Below are positions 8,048 through 17,037 of a stretch of DNA of 64,000 nt, one piece after another. Source of the DNA: Parvivirga hydrogeniphila. GTDB taxonomy: Bacteria > Actinomycetota > Coriobacteriia > Anaerosomatales > Anaerosomataceae. The notes beneath the pieces are model-generated. The model was not told the DNA's origin. It ran no database searches and saw nothing but the letters and a program-made list of their open reading frames with translations. The position numbers and the translations under genes are program-made. The first letter of the stretch is position 1, and each line of letters starts with the position of its first letter. The stretch is from positions 62,001 to 126,000 of the forward strand of contig NZ_JAMCCO010000003.1 in the NCBI RefSeq assembly GCF_023371205.1. Reading direction: 5' to 3'.

Positions 8048-10213
8048 ATGGGAAAAGTCACTGAGCAGTTCGAACTGTACGGAAAGCACTACACCCTGGA
8101 GACGGGCGAGCTCGCGAAGCAGGCCGGCGGCGCAGTCGTCGTTCGCCAGGGAGACAGCGTCGTCCTCGTCACAGCCGTGGCGAGCAAGGAGTCGAAGGAC
8201 CTCGACTTCTTCCCGCTCACGGTCGACTTCGAGGAGCGTATGTACGCGGCAGGCAAACTGCCGGGGGGCTTCATCAAGCGCGAGGCCCGTCCGAGCGAGA
8301 AGGCGATCCTCACCGCTCGGATGATCGACCGGCCGATCCGCGCGGCGTTCGCCGACGGGTTCCGCAACGAGGTCCAGATCATCGCGACCGTCCTTTCGGC
8401 CGACCAGGAGCACCAGGTCGACGTCATCTCGATCATGGGCGCGTCAGCAGCGCTGATGATCGCAGGCGTGCCGTTCGAGGGCCCGCTCGCCGGCGTGCGC
8501 ATCGCGCGCACCGCTGACGGTGAGTGGCTCGTGAACCCCACCTTCGAGGAGACGGAGGACTCCGACATCGACCTTGTGGTCGCCGGATCGAAAGACGCCA
8601 TCTTCATGGTGGAGGCGGGCGCGAAGATGGTCTCCGAGGAGGACATGCTCGCCGCGCTCGAGTTCGCGCAGACCGCTATCGCGGAGTTCTGCGCGGTGCA
8701 GCAGCGCTTCCTGTCGAGAATCGACATCACGCCCATGGAAGTCGCCTTGGACGAGCCTCCTGTGGATCTGTGGGAGCGGGTGCGAGCGCTGGGCGCAGAC
8801 AAGATGCGCCAGGCGCTCCACAACCCTGACAAGCATGCGCGCATGGACGCCGTCGCCGCCGTCAAGGAAGAGATCAAGGCCGCTTTCTCCGAAGAGGAGC
8901 TCGCTGCGCACGGTAAGCACATCAAGGCGCTGCTCAAGCGCCTCGAGAAGGAGACCATGCGAGCGATGGTGCTCGACGAGGGCGAGCGCGCCGACGGCCG
9001 CGGCCTCACCGAGATCCGGCCGATCTCGTGCGTCGCTGGCTACCTGCCGCGCAGCCACGGCTCCGGCCTGTTCACGCGCGGCCAGACGCAGGTGCTCTCG
9101 GTGCTGACGCTCGGGATGCTTTCCGAGTGGCAGCGCATCGACACCATCGACGTGATGGAAGGGAAGCGCTACCTCCACCACTACAACTTCCCGCCGTTCT
9201 GCACCGGCGAGATCGGCTTCATGCGCGGGCCGAAGCGCCGCGACATCGGGCACGGAGCGCTCGCCGAGCGCGCGTTGCTCCCGGTCATCCCGCCGGAGGA
9301 GGAGTTCCCGTACACGATCCGCATCGTCTCGGAGGTGCTCGAGAGCAACGGCTCGTCGTCGATGGCCTCGGTCTGCGGTTCGACGCTGGCGCTCATGGAC
9401 GCGGGCGTGCCGATCAAAGCGCCGGTTTCCGGTGTGGCGATGGGCCTCATCAAGGAAGGCGACCGCGTCGCCGTCCTCACCGACATCCAGGGCCTCGAGG
9501 ACTTCCTCGGCGACATGGACTTCAAGGTAGCGGGCACCGCTGACGGCATCACGGCGCTGCAGATGGACAACAAGGCCAAGGGCCTGTCCGTGGACATCCT
9601 GCGCCAAGCGCTCATGCAGGCCAAGGAGGCGCGCGCCTTCATCCTCGGCAAGATGCTCGAAGCGATCCCTGAGCCGCGTCCCGACCTCTCGCCGTACGCT
9701 CCGCGGGTCATCACCATCAAGATTCCGACCGACAAGATCCGCGACGTCATCGGCCCCGGCGGCAAGATGATCCGCAGCATCATCGAAGCCACCGGCGCCG
9801 AGATCGACGTGAACGACGACGGCACCGTCTACGTCGCGTCGCGCGACGCTGGCGGCCTTGAGGCAGTCGAGCGCATCAAGCAGCTCACGCGCGACGTCGA
9901 GGTGGGCGAGCGGTTCACCGGCCGCGTGGTGGCCATCCAGCCGTTCGGCGCGTTCGTCGAGCTTCTGCCGGGCCGAGACGGCCTGCTCCACATCTCACGC
10001 ATGGCCAAGGGCCGCCTCGCGAAGGTCGAAGATGTGCTGAACGTCGGAGACGAGGTCGAGGTCGTCGTCCTGGAGATCGACGACCGTGGAAAGGTGAGCC
10101 TTGACGCGGTCAACAAGTTCGACGTCCCCGAGGGCAGCGCGTCGCCCTCTGCGCCGTCCGCGCGCCGCGACGACGCGCACGGGCACGACCGCAGACCGCG
10201 CCGCCGCCGGTAG
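8048..10213 (+). CDS. pnp: Polyribonucleotide nucleotidyltransferase (PNPase)
   Basis: 721 residues. PNPase degrades RNA 3'-5' phosphorolytically and can add 3' tails. Both RNase PH cores are present: the first near the N-terminus (GELAKQAGGAVVVRQGDSVV) and the second with RGQTQVLSVLTLG and GSSSMASVCGSTLALMDAGV. A KH domain (DVIGPGGKMIRSIIEATG) and an S1 domain (GRVVAIQPFGAFVELLPG) follow, and the extreme C-terminus is an Arg-rich tail. The start ATG follows a purine-rich GAAGAGGAAG ribosome binding site. It is downstream of rpsO and upstream of an M16 peptidase, as in many Gram-positives. Confidence 0.97.
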   Translation: MGKVTEQFELYGKHYTLETGELAKQAGGAVVVRQGDSVVLVTAVASKESKDLDFFPLTVDFEERMYAAGKLPGGFIKREARPSEKAILTARMIDRPIRAAFADGFRNEVQIIATVLSADQEHQVDVISIMGASAALMIAGVPFEGPLAGVRIARTADGEWLVNPTFEETEDSDIDLVVAGSKDAIFMVEAGAKMVSEEDMLAALEFAQTAIAEFCAVQQRFLSRIDITPMEVALDEPPVDLWERVRALGADKMRQALHNPDKHARMDAVAAVKEEIKAAFSEEELAAHGKHIKALLKRLEKETMRAMVLDEGERADGRGLTEIRPISCVAGYLPRSHGSGLFTRGQTQVLSVLTLGMLSEWQRIDTIDVMEGKRYLHHYNFPPFCTGEIGFMRGPKRRDIGHGALAERALLPVIPPEEEFPYTIRIVSEVLESNGSSSMASVCGSTLALMDAGVPIKAPVSGVAMGLIKEGDRVAVLTDIQGLEDFLGDMDFKVAGTADGITALQMDNKAKGLSVDILRQALMQAKEARAFILGKMLEAIPEPRPDLSPYAPRVITIKIPTDKIRDVIGPGGKMIRSIIEATGAEIDVNDDGTVYVASRDAGGLEAVERIKQLTRDVEVGERFTGRVVAIQPFGAFVELLPGRDGLLHISRMAKGRLAKVEDVLNVGDEVEVVVLEIDDRGKVSLDAVNKFDVPEGSASPSAPSARRDDAHGHDRRPRRRR

Positions 10214-10225
10214 GGCGGGGGCCGC

Positions 10226-11485
10226 ATGAACGCTGCTTTCTACGATCGCAGCACGACCGCCGACGGCATCGAGGTCTTGACCGAGACTATCGATGCCGTC
10301 CGGTCCGTTGCGGTCGGTATCTGGGTCCGGGTGGGCAGCCGCGACGAGGCGCCGCACGAGGCGGGTATGTCCCACTTCATGGAGCACATGGCCTTCAAAG
10401 GCACCCCGAAAAGAAGCGCTCAGGAGATCTCAGCGCACTTCGAGCGGCTGGGCGCAGAGTTCAACGCTTTCACGAGCAAGGAGTACACCTGCTTCTTCGT
10501 CCGCGTCATCGACGAGCGGTTCGAAGAAGCGTTCGAAGTGCTCGCCGACATGGTCTCGAACGCCTCGCTGGCCGAGGACGCGATCCTCTCGGAGCGCGAA
10601 GTGGTGCTCGAGGAGATCGCGCGCCACGACGACACGCCCGATGACGCGGTCCACGACCTGTTCGCCGCGGAGCTCCTCAAGGGACATCCGCTCGGCGAGG
10701 AGGTGCTCGGTACCCGCCAGACGGTCGGCGCGTTCGACCGCCCGTTGGCGGTGTCGTTCAAGCAGCGACACTACACGACAGGCACCGTGCTCGTCGCGGC
10801 CGCCGGCAACGTCGCCCACGAACGCGTGAGGGACGCCGCTACGCGCTGGCTTGCGCTCCCGAAAGCGGAACGGCCGACGCGGGCCCTTTCGCAGCCGAGC
10901 GCTCGTCCCGGGCTCGCCGTCGTCACGCGCGACACCGAGCAGGCGCACATCTGCTGGGGCGTCCCCGGACTTCCTGCCGGATCGGACCAGCGGTTCGTCA
11001 TCGCGGTGCTCGACGGCATCTTCGGCGGCGGCATGGCTTCGCGCCTCTTCCAGGAGGTCCGCGAGAAGCGCGGCCTTGCGTACGCGGTGTACTCGTACCA
11101 CTCGCTGTACCTCGATGCGGGCGAGTTCGTGGTGTACGCTGGCACCCGGCCGGACAACGCGCGCGAGGTCGTCCGCATCGTGAGCGAAGAAGCGGCCAGA
11201 CTGGCATCAGACGGCGTGAGCGACGAGGAGCTCGAGCGCGTGCGCGAGAACATGAAAGGCCAGCTCGTGCTGTCACTGGAGAACACGCGCTCGCGCATGA
11301 CCCGCCTCGGCAAGAGCGCCGCCACGGACACCGAGATCCTGTCGATCGACGAGCTCGTCGCTCGCATCGATGCGGTCACGGCCAGCGACGTCCACGCGCT
11401 TGCGCAGTCGCTGTTCTCGCAGCCGAAGACGCTCGCGATGATCGCGCCGTTGCAAGCCGACGCGGTGGCAGACCTTGTTCAGTGA
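10226..11485 (+). CDS. M16 family zinc metallopeptidase (processing-peptidase-like)
   Basis: 419 residues. The zinc-binding HxxEH motif of the M16 family is visible as HFMEH (about residues 50-54), with the downstream glutamate in the EREVVLEEIARHDD segment. The second half carries the typical GGGMASRLFQEVREKRGLAY element of the inactive-type repeat, so this is the short two-domain form. Such genes commonly follow pnp in Gram-positive genomes. The substrate is unknown; relatives act on peptides or N-terminal extensions. The start is ATG 10226 with GGCGGGGG upstream. No signal peptide is seen, so it is probably cytoplasmic. Confidence 0.88.
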   Translation: MNAAFYDRSTTADGIEVLTETIDAVRSVAVGIWVRVGSRDEAPHEAGMSHFMEHMAFKGTPKRSAQEISAHFERLGAEFNAFTSKEYTCFFVRVIDERFEEAFEVLADMVSNASLAEDAILSEREVVLEEIARHDDTPDDAVHDLFAAELLKGHPLGEEVLGTRQTVGAFDRPLAVSFKQRHYTTGTVLVAAAGNVAHERVRDAATRWLALPKAERPTRALSQPSARPGLAVVTRDTEQAHICWGVPGLPAGSDQRFVIAVLDGIFGGGMASRLFQEVREKRGLAYAVYSYHSLYLDAGEFVVYAGTRPDNAREVVRIVSEEAARLASDGVSDEELERVRENMKGQLVLSLENTRSRMTRLGKSAATDTEILSIDELVARIDAVTASDVHALAQSLFSQPKTLAMIAPLQADAVADLVQ

Positions 11486-11503
11486 GCACCGGGGGTGGGA
11501 ACG

Positions 11504-12268
11504 ATGATCCGAGTCGTGGTCACAGGAGCGAGCGGGAAGATGGGCCGTGAGGTGGTTCGGGCGGTCACCGCAGAACCCGACATGACGGTCGTGGCCGCCG
11601 TCGATCCGCTGCACGCAGGCGAGGCGGTCGAAGGCATCCGCGTGACGGGAGACCTGCGAGACGCAATAGAAGCAAGCTCGCCTGACGTGCTCGTCGACTT
11701 CACGCGTCCCGAAGCGGTCGCAGCCAACGTCCGCGCCGCAGCGTCTTCCGGTATCGACTGCGTCGTGGGCACCACGGGCGTCCCCATTGCGACCTTCGAG
11801 GAAATCGCCGAAGGCGCGCCTGAGGGCGTCTGCGTCTTCGTCGCGCCGAACTTCGCAATCGGTGCTGTCCTCATGATGCGGTTCGCACGCGAGGCCGCTC
11901 GCTACCTACCGCACGTCGAGATCGTCGAGCTGCATCATGACCGCAAGGCGGACGCACCGTCCGGCACCGCCATCAGGACTGCAGAGGGGATCTCGCAGGC
12001 GCGCACGGTCGTCCCCGCTGCGCCCGGACGGGAGTCCGAGGTCGCCGACGGGGCGCGCGGCGCGGTCGTCGCCGGCGTCACGGTGCACTCGGTGCGGCTG
12101 CCGGGCCTCGTCGCGCACCAGGAAGTCATCTTCGGCGGCCCGGGCCAGACGCTCACCATCCGTCACGATTCGCTCGACCGCACCAGCTTCATGCCTGGCG
12201 TGGTCATGGCGATCCGGGCCGTCCGCGAGCGCTCTGGCCTCGTCGTCGGTCTCGAGGAGATCCTGTGA
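11504..12268 (+). CDS. dapB: 4-hydroxy-tetrahydrodipicolinate reductase
   Basis: 254 residues. DapB reduces hydroxy-tetrahydrodipicolinate with NAD(P)H in lysine/DAP synthesis. Seen: Rossmann start VVVTGASGKMGREVV (about 4-18), GTTG, the catalytic ELHHDRKADAPSGTA motif and a C-terminal GPGQTLTIRHDSLDR. ATG 11504 has GGGGGTGGG upstream and starts MIRVVV; GTG 11495 would add three residues. The stop overlaps the GTG start of lysC (GTGA, 12265-12268). Together with lysC and dapA it forms a lysine/DAP operon. Confidence 0.95.
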   Translation: MIRVVVTGASGKMGREVVRAVTAEPDMTVVAAVDPLHAGEAVEGIRVTGDLRDAIEASSPDVLVDFTRPEAVAANVRAAASSGIDCVVGTTGVPIATFEEIAEGAPEGVCVFVAPNFAIGAVLMMRFAREAARYLPHVEIVELHHDRKADAPSGTAIRTAEGISQARTVVPAAPGRESEVADGARGAVVAGVTVHSVRLPGLVAHQEVIFGGPGQTLTIRHDSLDRTSFMPGVVMAIRAVRERSGLVVGLEEIL

Positions 12269-13497
12269 CGGTTAGCAGCTCAGGCCCGATCGTCGTCATG
12301 AAGTTCGGCGGCACCTCTGTCGCCACGCCTGAGGGCCGCCAGGTGCTCGCTCGGCGCGTCGTCGAACACCTCGAAGCGGGCACGCGGCCTGTGGTGGTCG
12401 TCTCCGCGATGGGACGCAGGGGCGCTCCGTACGCGACCGACACGCTCCTCGACCTGGTTGCCGCCCGTCCGGTATCGCCGCGCGAGCGCGACCTCCTCGC
12501 TTCGGTCGGGGAGACCATCTCGGCCGTCGTCGTGGCAAGCGAGCTCAGGTCTGCAGGCGTCGAGGCGCGCGCGTTCTCGGGAGCTGAAGCAGGCGTCATC
12601 ACCGACGAGGCGCACGAGAACGCCACCGTCTTGGAGGTGCGCCCGGGCGCGCTCCTGGCTGCGCTCGCGGAAGGGGCCGTGCCGGTCGTCGCGGGCTTCC
12701 AGGGCGTCGGCCCCGACGGCAGCGTCACGACGCTCGGGCGAGGCGGCAGCGACACGACCGCCTGTGCCCTCGGCATCGCGCTCGACGCGCAGTCGGTGGA
12801 GATCTACACGGACGTGGACGGCGTGATGACGGCGGATCCTCGCGCGTGCGCTGAGGCGTCTGTGCTCGCCGTCATACGCTCGGACGAGCTGCACCAGATG
12901 GCGCAGCACGGCTCGCGCGTCGTGCATACCCCCGCAGCCGAGCTCGCGGCCGCAAGCGGCATCGAGGTCCGCGTCAAGAACACCTACTCCGACCACCCGG
13001 GGACGCTCGTCGCCGACATCGCCGCGTACCAGCCTCGCTCGGTGGCCACCGCTGTGTCGCACATGCGCGGTGTCGCTCGGTTCGCCGTCGACCTCGACGC
13101 TCCCGCCGGGTCGCTCGCGCACACGAGCGCCCAGACGGCCGTCTTCGAGGCCATGGCGGACGCGTCCGTCTCGCTCGACATGTTCACTCCGACCGACGGC
13201 CGGCTCGTGTTCACCGTGGCCGCTTCCGACGTCCCGACTGCCAGCGACGCGCTCCAGCGGCTGGGTCGAGCGTTCGCTATCGAGCAGCCGCTCGCCAAGG
13301 TCACGCTCATCGGGGCGGGCATGCACGGAGTCCCGGGCGTGATGGCGCGCGTCGCACGGTACCTGCACGAGGCGGGCGTCCCGATCCTGCAGTCCGCGGA
13401 CAGCCACACAACCATCTCGGTGCTGGTACCGGACGACGCAGCCGAGACCGCGGTCCGGGCCTTGCACGAGGGCTTCGGGCTCGGCTCGGACGCGTGA
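12265..13497 (+). CDS. lysC: Aspartate kinase
   Basis: 410 residues. It catalyses the first step from aspartate to lysine, methionine and threonine. The amino-acid kinase domain has VMKFGGTSVATPEGR (about 11-25), the aspartate-binding GRGGSDTTA motif and YTDVDGVMTADPR; two ACT domains follow (about 265-400), implying feedback control by lysine and/or threonine (family knowledge; the effector cannot be read). The GTG start is coupled to the dapB stop. A 100-base gap with a promoter-like element separates it from dapA. Confidence 0.95.
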   Translation: MTVSSSGPIVVMKFGGTSVATPEGRQVLARRVVEHLEAGTRPVVVVSAMGRRGAPYATDTLLDLVAARPVSPRERDLLASVGETISAVVVASELRSAGVEARAFSGAEAGVITDEAHENATVLEVRPGALLAALAEGAVPVVAGFQGVGPDGSVTTLGRGGSDTTACALGIALDAQSVEIYTDVDGVMTADPRACAEASVLAVIRSDELHQMAQHGSRVVHTPAAELAAASGIEVRVKNTYSDHPGTLVADIAAYQPRSVATAVSHMRGVARFAVDLDAPAGSLAHTSAQTAVFEAMADASVSLDMFTPTDGRLVFTVAASDVPTASDALQRLGRAFAIEQPLAKVTLIGAGMHGVPGVMARVARYLHEAGVPILQSADSHTTISVLVPDDAAETAVRALHEGFGLGSDA

Positions 13498-13525
13498 GGC
13501 GGGGCAGGAATCCTCGCGCGGGGTG

Positions 13526-13534
13526 TGGCACAAT
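13526..13534 (+). promoter_or_regulatory. Putative extended -10 element upstream of dapA
   Basis: TGG followed by CACAAT resembles the TGnTA-type extended -10 used elsewhere in the window, about 64 bases before the dapA start. The -35 region is not recognisable. It would give dapA and RNase J a transcript separate from dapB-lysC. Confidence 0.4.
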
Positions 13535-13597
13535 ACTCGCGTGGGACCCGCGGAGGTACCGCCGCGTCCTGCCGCGATGACGGATAGGGAGCACGCC

Positions 13598-14491
13598 ATG
13601 GAAACACCGCGATTCGGCCGCCTCATCACTGCGATGGTCACGCCGTTCACGCCTGACCTCGAGCTGGACTTGCCCCGCGCCCAGGAGCTCGCGCTTCGGA
13701 TCCTGGACGAGGGCTCGGACGCCCTCGTGCTGTGCGGCACCACGGGGGAGTCGCCCACGGTGTTCTACGACCAGAAGATGGACCTGTTCCGGGCCGTGAT
13801 CGAGGCCGTGGACGGCAGGGCGCCGCTGATCGCCAACGTGGGCGACAACTGCACGGAGGACTCGGTCGCCTTCGCTCGCGATGTGGCCAAGCTCGGCGTC
13901 GATGGCCTGATGGCGGTCGTGCCGTACTACAACAAGCCGCCGCAAGAAGGGCTGTACCGCCACTTCCGGGCGATCGCCGAGGCGGTGGACCTGCCGGTGG
14001 TGCTGTACAACATCCCCGGCCGCTGCGTCATCAACATGGAGCCAGCGACGATCCTGCGCCTCGCGCACGACGTGGAGAACATCGTCGCGCTCAAGCAGGC
14101 GAACCCGGACCTCGCGCAGGCCGCGGCGGTCATCGCCGAAGCGCCGGAGGGATTCGACGTCTTCGCTGGCGACGACGAGCTCACGCTTCCGATGATGGCG
14201 CTCGGCGGCACCGGCGTCATCTCGACCATCGGCAACATCGCGAGCAGTCGCTTCCGCGAGATGGTGTACGCCCAGGCCGACGGCGACCACACCAAGGCGC
14301 TCCGGATCCACCTCGAGCTGCTGCCGCTCATGAAAGCGCTCTTCCTGACGAGCAACCCCATCATGGTCAAGAAGGCGCTCGAACTGCTCGGCTTTCCCGT
14401 CGGCGGCCTGAGGCTGCCGCTGGTCGAAGCCACGCCCGAACAGACTGCCGAGCTCGCGCGCGTGATGCGACACCTCGGCATGATCGCCTGA
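13598..14491 (+). CDS. dapA: 4-hydroxy-tetrahydrodipicolinate synthase
   Basis: 297 residues, typical length. DapA condenses pyruvate with aspartate semialdehyde. Motifs: ITAMVTPF (about 9-16), CGTTGESPT (about 47-55), the active-site tyrosine in VVLYNIPGR and the Schiff-base lysine in NIVALKQAN. ATG 13598 has AGGGAG at good spacing; upstream in-frame ATGs lack a suitable site. It follows lysC and precedes RNase J, an order common in Actinobacteria. Secure. Confidence 0.96.
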   Translation: METPRFGRLITAMVTPFTPDLELDLPRAQELALRILDEGSDALVLCGTTGESPTVFYDQKMDLFRAVIEAVDGRAPLIANVGDNCTEDSVAFARDVAKLGVDGLMAVVPYYNKPPQEGLYRHFRAIAEAVDLPVVLYNIPGRCVINMEPATILRLAHDVENIVALKQANPDLAQAAAVIAEAPEGFDVFAGDDELTLPMMALGGTGVISTIGNIASSRFREMVYAQADGDHTKALRIHLELLPLMKALFLTSNPIMVKKALELLGFPVGGLRLPLVEATPEQTAELARVMRHLGMIA

Positions 14492-14544
14492 CCGTTGCCG
14501 CGCAGGACGCGCGAACGGGAGAGAAGGAGAACGAAGACAGCAGT

Positions 14545-16218
14545 ATGACGAAACGAAAAGAACGCCTGCGCGTCGTCCCGCTCGGCGGGCTCGACGAGAT
14601 AGGCAAGAACATGACCGTGCTCGAGCTCGGCAACGACATGATCGTGATCGATGCCGGGCTGATGTTCCCGGACGACGACACCCCAGGAGTCGACCTCATC
14701 CTCCCCGACTACTCCTACGTCCTGAAGCGCAAAGAGAAGCTGCGCGGCATCGTCATCACCCACGGCCACGAAGACCACACCGGGGCGCTCCCGTACCTTC
14801 TCAAAGACCTCGGTCAGCCGGTGCCGGTCTTGGGTACCCGCCTCACCCTCGGCCTGGTGAAGGGCAAGCTCGAAGAGCACCGCCTCACGAAAGCGAAGCT
14901 TCGCGAGGTCAAGCCTGGAAGCCATGTCAGCCTCGGCGCGTTCGGGCTGGACTTCCTCGCAGTGAACCACTCGATCCCGGACGGCGTGGCCGTGCTCGCC
15001 CGCACGCCGGTGGCCACGGTGCTGCACACCGGCGACTTCAAGCTCGACCAGACCCCGATCGACGGACGGCTCACGGACTACGCGGGCTTCACCAAGGCAG
15101 GACGGGGCGGCGTCACGCTGCTTCTGAGCGACTCCACCAACGCCGACAGGCAGGGCCATACGCCGAGCGAAGCGGTGGTAGGAGAGACGCTCCGCAGGAT
15201 CTTCGCGCAGGCCTCTGGGCGCATCATCGTGGCCTCGTTCGCGTCGCACATCCATCGCGTCCAGCAGGTCTGCGACGCGGCGCTCGCATCGGGCCGCAAG
15301 ATCGTCGTCACCGGCCGCTCGATGGTGAACAACACCCGCATCGCGCGCGAGCTCGGGTACCTCAACGTCCCCGAAAGCGAGATCCTCGACGCGTACGACA
15401 TGCGCGACCTGCCGCCAGAGAAGGTCGTCGTGCTGTGCACTGGAAGCCAAGGCGAGCCTCTGTCCGCGCTCGCGCGCATCGCAAACCGCGACCACAAGAC
15501 GGTCTCGGTCGAGCCGGGCGACACGGTCATCATCGCCGCGTCTCCGGTGCCTGGCAACGAGAAGGCCGTCTCGCGCGTCATCAACCGCCTGTACAAGGCC
15601 GGCGCGAACGTCATCGATAAGGGTTCGGCTCAGGTTCACGTTTCGGGTCACGGAGCTGCCGAGGAGCTCAAGCTCATGGTGAACATGACGCGTCCACGCT
15701 ACTTCGTGCCTGTCCACGGGGAGACGCATCACCTGCACGCGCACGCCCGCCTCGCCGCCTCCGTTGGCGTGCCCGAGGACTCCGTCTTCGTGCTCGAAAA
15801 CGGGCAGTGCCTCGAGATCGACGAGACCGGGGCACGCGTCGCGGAACACGTGGAAAGCGGCGTCAAGTACGTCGACGGGCTGTCGGTCGGCGACGTCGGC
15901 CAGGTCGTGTTGCGCGACCGGCAGGTGCTCTCCAGCGACGGCATCGCGATGGTGGTGGTGGTCATCGACTCGCAGACGGGTTCTGTCGCGGCAGAGCCCG
16001 AGATCGTGATGCGGGGCGTGGTGCTCACCGGGTCGGACGAGGTCGACGTCGTCTCGGAGATGCGGGCGCGCGTCCATAAGGCGCTCGCGCGCACAGCGGC
16101 CGAAGGCGTGACAGACCACGGTGTCATCAAGAAGGTGCTCCGAGACTCGCTGTCCTCGTTCGTGTGGGAGCGCAGCCGGATGCGGCCCATGATCATCCCC
16201 GTCGTCTTGGAGGTCTGA
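14545..16218 (+). CDS. rnj: Ribonuclease J
   Basis: 557 residues. RNase J is a metallo-beta-lactamase/beta-CASP nuclease with endo- and 5'-3' exonuclease activity in mRNA decay and rRNA maturation. The zinc motif HGHEDH (about 69-74), the NHSIPD and HTGDFK segments, beta-CASP elements and the C-terminal VHVSGHGAAEELKLM segment are present. I chose ATG 14545 (MTKRKERLRVVPLGGLDEIG); an AAGGAGA lies about 16 bases upstream, which is long, so the start is less certain than the identity. Together with Rny and PNPase in this window, the cell has a Gram-positive-type RNA decay set. Confidence 0.95.
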   Translation: MTKRKERLRVVPLGGLDEIGKNMTVLELGNDMIVIDAGLMFPDDDTPGVDLILPDYSYVLKRKEKLRGIVITHGHEDHTGALPYLLKDLGQPVPVLGTRLTLGLVKGKLEEHRLTKAKLREVKPGSHVSLGAFGLDFLAVNHSIPDGVAVLARTPVATVLHTGDFKLDQTPIDGRLTDYAGFTKAGRGGVTLLLSDSTNADRQGHTPSEAVVGETLRRIFAQASGRIIVASFASHIHRVQQVCDAALASGRKIVVTGRSMVNNTRIARELGYLNVPESEILDAYDMRDLPPEKVVVLCTGSQGEPLSALARIANRDHKTVSVEPGDTVIIAASPVPGNEKAVSRVINRLYKAGANVIDKGSAQVHVSGHGAAEELKLMVNMTRPRYFVPVHGETHHLHAHARLAASVGVPEDSVFVLENGQCLEIDETGARVAEHVESGVKYVDGLSVGDVGQVVLRDRQVLSSDGIAMVVVVIDSQTGSVAAEPEIVMRGVVLTGSDEVDVVSEMRARVHKALARTAAEGVTDHGVIKKVLRDSLSSFVWERSRMRPMIIPVVLEV

Positions 16219-16219
16219 G

Positions 16220-17035
16220 GTGGACGTGCTCGCAGCCATCGTGCTCGGAGCCGTCCAAGGCGTGACGGAGTTCTTGCCGATCTCCTCTGACGGCCACCTC
16301 GCCCTCGTCTACCACCTGTTCCGCATGAAGCCCGACCTCACTTTCGAGGTGTTTTTGCACGTCGCCACCTTGCTCGCGATGGTCGTGTACTTCCGAAGCG
16401 ACCTTCTGGCGCTCGCCAGGTCCGTGACCTCGAAGCGGCCGAAAGACGCGCAGGAGCGGCGGACGCTCGTGCGGATCGCAGGGGTGACCGTCGTGAGCGC
16501 AGCAGTCGCGCTCGCGATCTCTCCTGTCGTCCAGCCAGCGAGCGAATCGATCGCGTGGATCGGAGCGGGGTTCCTCCTGACGGCCGCGCTCTTGGCTGCA
16601 GGGGAGGGGCTTTCCCGCATGCGCCCCCGCGCTGAGCCCCCGGCCTCGCTCGGAGCAGCGCCCGTCCTCCTCATCGGCGCCCTGCAAGGTATCGCCCCTC
16701 TGCCGGGCGTCTCACGGTCGGGCTCCACGATCGCCGCCGGGATGTTCGCAGGACTGTCGCGCGAGACGGCCGCCAGGTTCTCGTTTCTGTGCGGTATCCC
16801 GATCATCGCGCTTGCTGCAGCGAAAGACGGGCTCGATCTTCTGTCCGGCTCCGCGTCGCTCCCTGGCCTGGCGCCGTCGATTGCAGGATTCGCTGCCGCC
16901 GCCATCGCCGGCTATGCAGCGATCGCCGGACTGCTGGGGCTCGTGAAGCGGCACGGCCTGTGGGTGTTTGCGGCGTATACGGGACTGCTCGGAGCAGGTA
17001 TGCTCGTGTTCGCGGGATTCGCGCAGAAGGGGTGA
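16220..17035 (+). CDS. uppP: Undecaprenyl-diphosphatase UppP/BacA
   Basis: 271 residues with multiple membrane segments. It regenerates the undecaprenyl phosphate carrier for wall synthesis. The two family motifs are seen as GVTEFLPISSDGH (about 14-26) and PGVSRSGST (about 160-168). The aspartate in SSDGH is unusual; the more familiar form has Thr or Ser. The GTG start lies one base after the rnj stop with TTGGAGG upstream. It is next to ftsK, fitting a cell-envelope module. Confidence 0.93.
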   Translation: MDVLAAIVLGAVQGVTEFLPISSDGHLALVYHLFRMKPDLTFEVFLHVATLLAMVVYFRSDLLALARSVTSKRPKDAQERRTLVRIAGVTVVSAAVALAISPVVQPASESIAWIGAGFLLTAALLAAGEGLSRMRPRAEPPASLGAAPVLLIGALQGIAPLPGVSRSGSTIAAGMFAGLSRETAARFSFLCGIPIIALAAAKDGLDLLSGSASLPGLAPSIAGFAAAAIAGYAAIAGLLGLVKRHGLWVFAAYTGLLGAGMLVFAGFAQKG

Positions 17036-17037
17036 CG

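Noticed and set aside
13498-13597. Lysine riboswitch upstream of dapA
   Set aside because: The gap is only 100 bases and shows no multi-helix core or conserved junction that I can recognise.
13927-16239. Open frame of 770 codons on the - strand opposite dapA and RNase J
   Set aside because: No recognisable domain; both + strand genes are certain.
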